A DNA stretch of 45,027 nucleotides from JAXHUH01 sp034211175 (GTDB taxonomy: Bacteria > Actinomycetota > Acidimicrobiia > Acidimicrobiales > CAIXPF01): the NCBI GenBank assembly GCA_034211175.1, contig JAXHUH010000040.1, positions 1-45,027 on the forward strand. The letters are read 5' to 3'. The notes below the pieces were generated by a model, which was not told where the DNA came from, searched no databases, and was given only the letters and a program-made list of their open reading frames with translations. A program made the position numbers and the translations under genes. Positions within the stretch are counted from its first letter, which is position 1. Each line of letters starts with the position of its first letter. Of this stretch, positions 43,841-45,027 are shown piece by piece.

Positions 43841-44616
43841 GTCGCGTCGCCTCCGGGGGTGCCTGCGCCGGCGGGGGTGAACGCCGCGTAGCCCTCGCCC
43901 TCGAGGCGGCGGGCGAGCTCGGGGCCGCCGCTCTCGACGATGCGGCCGTCGACGAGCACGTGGACGTGGTCCGGCTCGAGGTACTCCAGCAACCGCTGGT
44001 AGTGGGTGATCGTCACGACGGCCAGCTCCGGTCTCGCCTCGGCGACCGCCCTGACCCCGTCGGCCACGATCCGCAGGGCGTCGACGTCGAGGCCGGAGTC
44101 GGTCTCGTCGAGGATGGCGACCTCGGGCTCGAGCAGCGCCATCTGCAGCACCTCGTTGCGCTTCTTCTCGCCACCCGAGAAGCCGTCGTTGAGGTACCGG
44201 TCGGAGAACGCCGGGTCGATCTGCAGCTTGTCCATCCAGTCGAGCAGGGCCATGCGGACCTCGAGGACGGACAGGTCGATGCCCTGGCGGGCCGACATGG
44301 CCTGGCGCAGGAAGTTGAGCACCGACACGCCCGGGATCATCTGCGGGTACTGGAAGGCGAGGAAGATGCCGGCACGGCCGCGGTCGTCGGGGTCCCACTC
44401 GGAGATGTCGTCGCCCCGGAAGAGGATCCGTCCGCCGGTCATCTCGTAGTCGGGGCTGCCGAGCAGCACGTTGGCCAGGGTCGACTTGCCGGAGCCGTTC
44501 GGGCCCATGAGGGCGTGGATCTCCCCGGGCATGACGCGCAGCGACACCCCGCGGAGGATCTCGTGCCCGTCGACGGAGGCGTGGAGGTCGTCGATCTCGA
44601 ACAGGGCGTCGGCCAT
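43837..44616 (-). CDS. sufC: Fe-S assembly ATPase SufC, copy 2
   Basis: Protein of 259 residues with Walker A GPNGSGKST, Q-loop segment IFLAFQYPQMIPGVS, signature FSGGEKKRNE and Walker B AILDETDSGLDVDAL. This copy has the canonical SufC Q-loop context. It leads a coupled sufC-sufS-sufU unit on the minus strand, about 6 kb from sufB-sufD-sufC copy 1. The ATG at 44616 follows a TACACT -10 box (44628-44623) by 6 nt, so the transcript is probably leaderless, and the suf operator abuts that box. Two SufC paralogues in one locus are unusual. Confidence 0.94.
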   Translation of the reverse strand: MADALFEIDDLHASVDGHEILRGVSLRVMPGEIHALMGPNGSGKSTLANVLLGSPDYEMTGGRILFRGDDISEWDPDDRGRAGIFLAFQYPQMIPGVSVLNFLRQAMSARQGIDLSVLEVRMALLDWMDKLQIDPAFSDRYLNDGFSGGEKKRNEVLQMALLEPEVAILDETDSGLDVDALRIVADGVRAVAEARPELAVVTITHYQRLLEYLEPDHVHVLVDGRIVESGGPELARRLEGEGYAAFTPAGAGTPGGDAT

Positions 44617-44627
44617 GGGATCAGTGT

Positions 44628-44653
44628 ATTAGCACTACCCGGGTAGTGGAAAT
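44628..44653 (-). promoter_or_regulatory. Suf operator 3, upstream of sufC copy 2
   Basis: A 26-bp dyad with 11 of 13 pairs, including a perfect 16-bp palindrome CACTACCCGGGTAGTG. Aligned to operator 2 it shares ATTTC, ACTA and TAG at the same positions. Here it lies just upstream of, and touching, the -10 box TACACT, rather than over it. Confidence 0.75.
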
Positions 44654-44687
44654 ACCCGGCCGGGCATCCGCACCGGTTCCGCGCGCC

Positions 44688-45023
44688 TCAGGCATCGGCC
44701 CGATCCTCCTCCGCGGCGGGGTCGCCCGCGCCCTCGGGACCGACGGGCTCGACCCCACCGCCACCGCCCAGCGCACCGATGGCGAGCAGGACGGCCACCA
44801 GGACGGTGAGCGCGGCGACCACCGCGATGATCACGAGGCCGACCGGCCGCGTCGGCGACCGCTCGGCCCGGTCGAGCCGTTCGGGTGCACCGGGCGCCGC
44901 GGGTGCCCCCGGCGGTGGGGGGCTCCACGTGCCGCCACGGGCTCCCGCGCCGATCGACGGGTGGCCCGGTGGTGCCGGGGACGCGGGGCGTGGGCCGGTC
45001 GTGGGCCGCGGCGGCGGGGCCAC
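44688..45023 (-). CDS. Pro-rich single-pass membrane protein (possibly incomplete)
   Basis: Protein of 111 residues as seen. A Pro/Gly/Ala-rich N-terminal half (GGTWSPPPPGAPAAPG) precedes one hydrophobic helix (VGLVIIAVVAALTVLVAVLLAIGAL) and a short acidic tail. The GTG at 45023 is at the window edge and the frame stays open beyond it, so the real start may lie outside. The layout is common among actinobacterial envelope-associated proteins. No family is assigned. Confidence 0.5.
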   Translation of the reverse strand: MAPPPRPTTGPRPASPAPPGHPSIGAGARGGTWSPPPPGAPAAPGAPERLDRAERSPTRPVGLVIIAVVAALTVLVAVLLAIGALGGGGGVEPVGPEGAGDPAAEEDRADA

Positions 45024-45027
45024 GTCG

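Overview
The window is very GC-rich DNA with dense genes, many GTG starts and several starts that look leaderless. The Fe-S assembly set is actinobacterial in type (SufB, SufD, SufC, SufS plus the scaffold SufU). My best guess is a free-living member of the Actinomycetota, probably Acidimicrobiia. That placement is inference from gene content and style; there is no rRNA or tRNA gene in the window to test it. I also see no CRISPR array, transposase or integrase.

Layout. 1-3 kb: a predicted lipoprotein and a thioredoxin/NHL-repeat protein. 3-9.8 kb: an acyl-CoA synthetase, an ABC-F ATPase, a 46-residue microprotein, fumarase C, a small conserved protein and an IF-2B-like protein. 9.9-14.3 kb: a large Hsp70-like/WD40 fusion and a divergent degenerate EAL-DICT protein. 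14.3-19.7 kb: a methyltransferase behind an AT-richer regulatory gap, an acyl-CoA dehydrogenase and a MaoC hydratase that look like ethylmalonyl-CoA pathway enzymes, an alpha/beta hydrolase, and MutY. 19.8-22.0 kb: a two-gene module ending in a UGSC-family selenoprotein with an in-frame UGA. 22.1-25.7 kb: a metallo-beta-lactamase-fold hydrolase, a flavin reductase and NAD(P)-binding protein pair, two small membrane proteins and a gamma carbonic anhydrase. 26-30.2 kb: a heterodimeric ABC exporter whose first subunit appears to start at CTG, then a small unknown. 30.2-33.8 kb: a PAS-GGDEF-EAL protein. 34-38.5 kb: sufB, a four-cysteine small protein, sufD, a Rieske ferredoxin and sufC. 38.7-42.0 kb: a serine hydrolase interrupted by an in-frame TGA, a pterin carbinolamine dehydratase and a VWA lipoprotein. 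42.0-44.6 kb, minus strand: sufU, sufS and a second sufC. The window ends in a Pro-rich single-pass membrane protein.

The two most informative signals are these. First, a UGSC selenoprotein: two half-ORFs join through UGA into one 171-residue protein. A perfect 8-bp stem with a GUG apical loop lies 11 nt after the UGA, as expected of a bacterial SECIS. Second, a 26-bp dyad operator occurs upstream of sufB, of sufD and of the second sufC. The three copies share ACTA, TAG and the overall symmetry, so the split suf genes appear to be one regulon. A small Cys-x16-Cys-x11-Cys-x3-Cys protein inside the locus is a candidate new Fe-S or metal-handling component.

At least ten genes have a TANNNT-like -10 box placed 6-8 nt before the start codon, which points to leaderless transcripts and settles several start choices.
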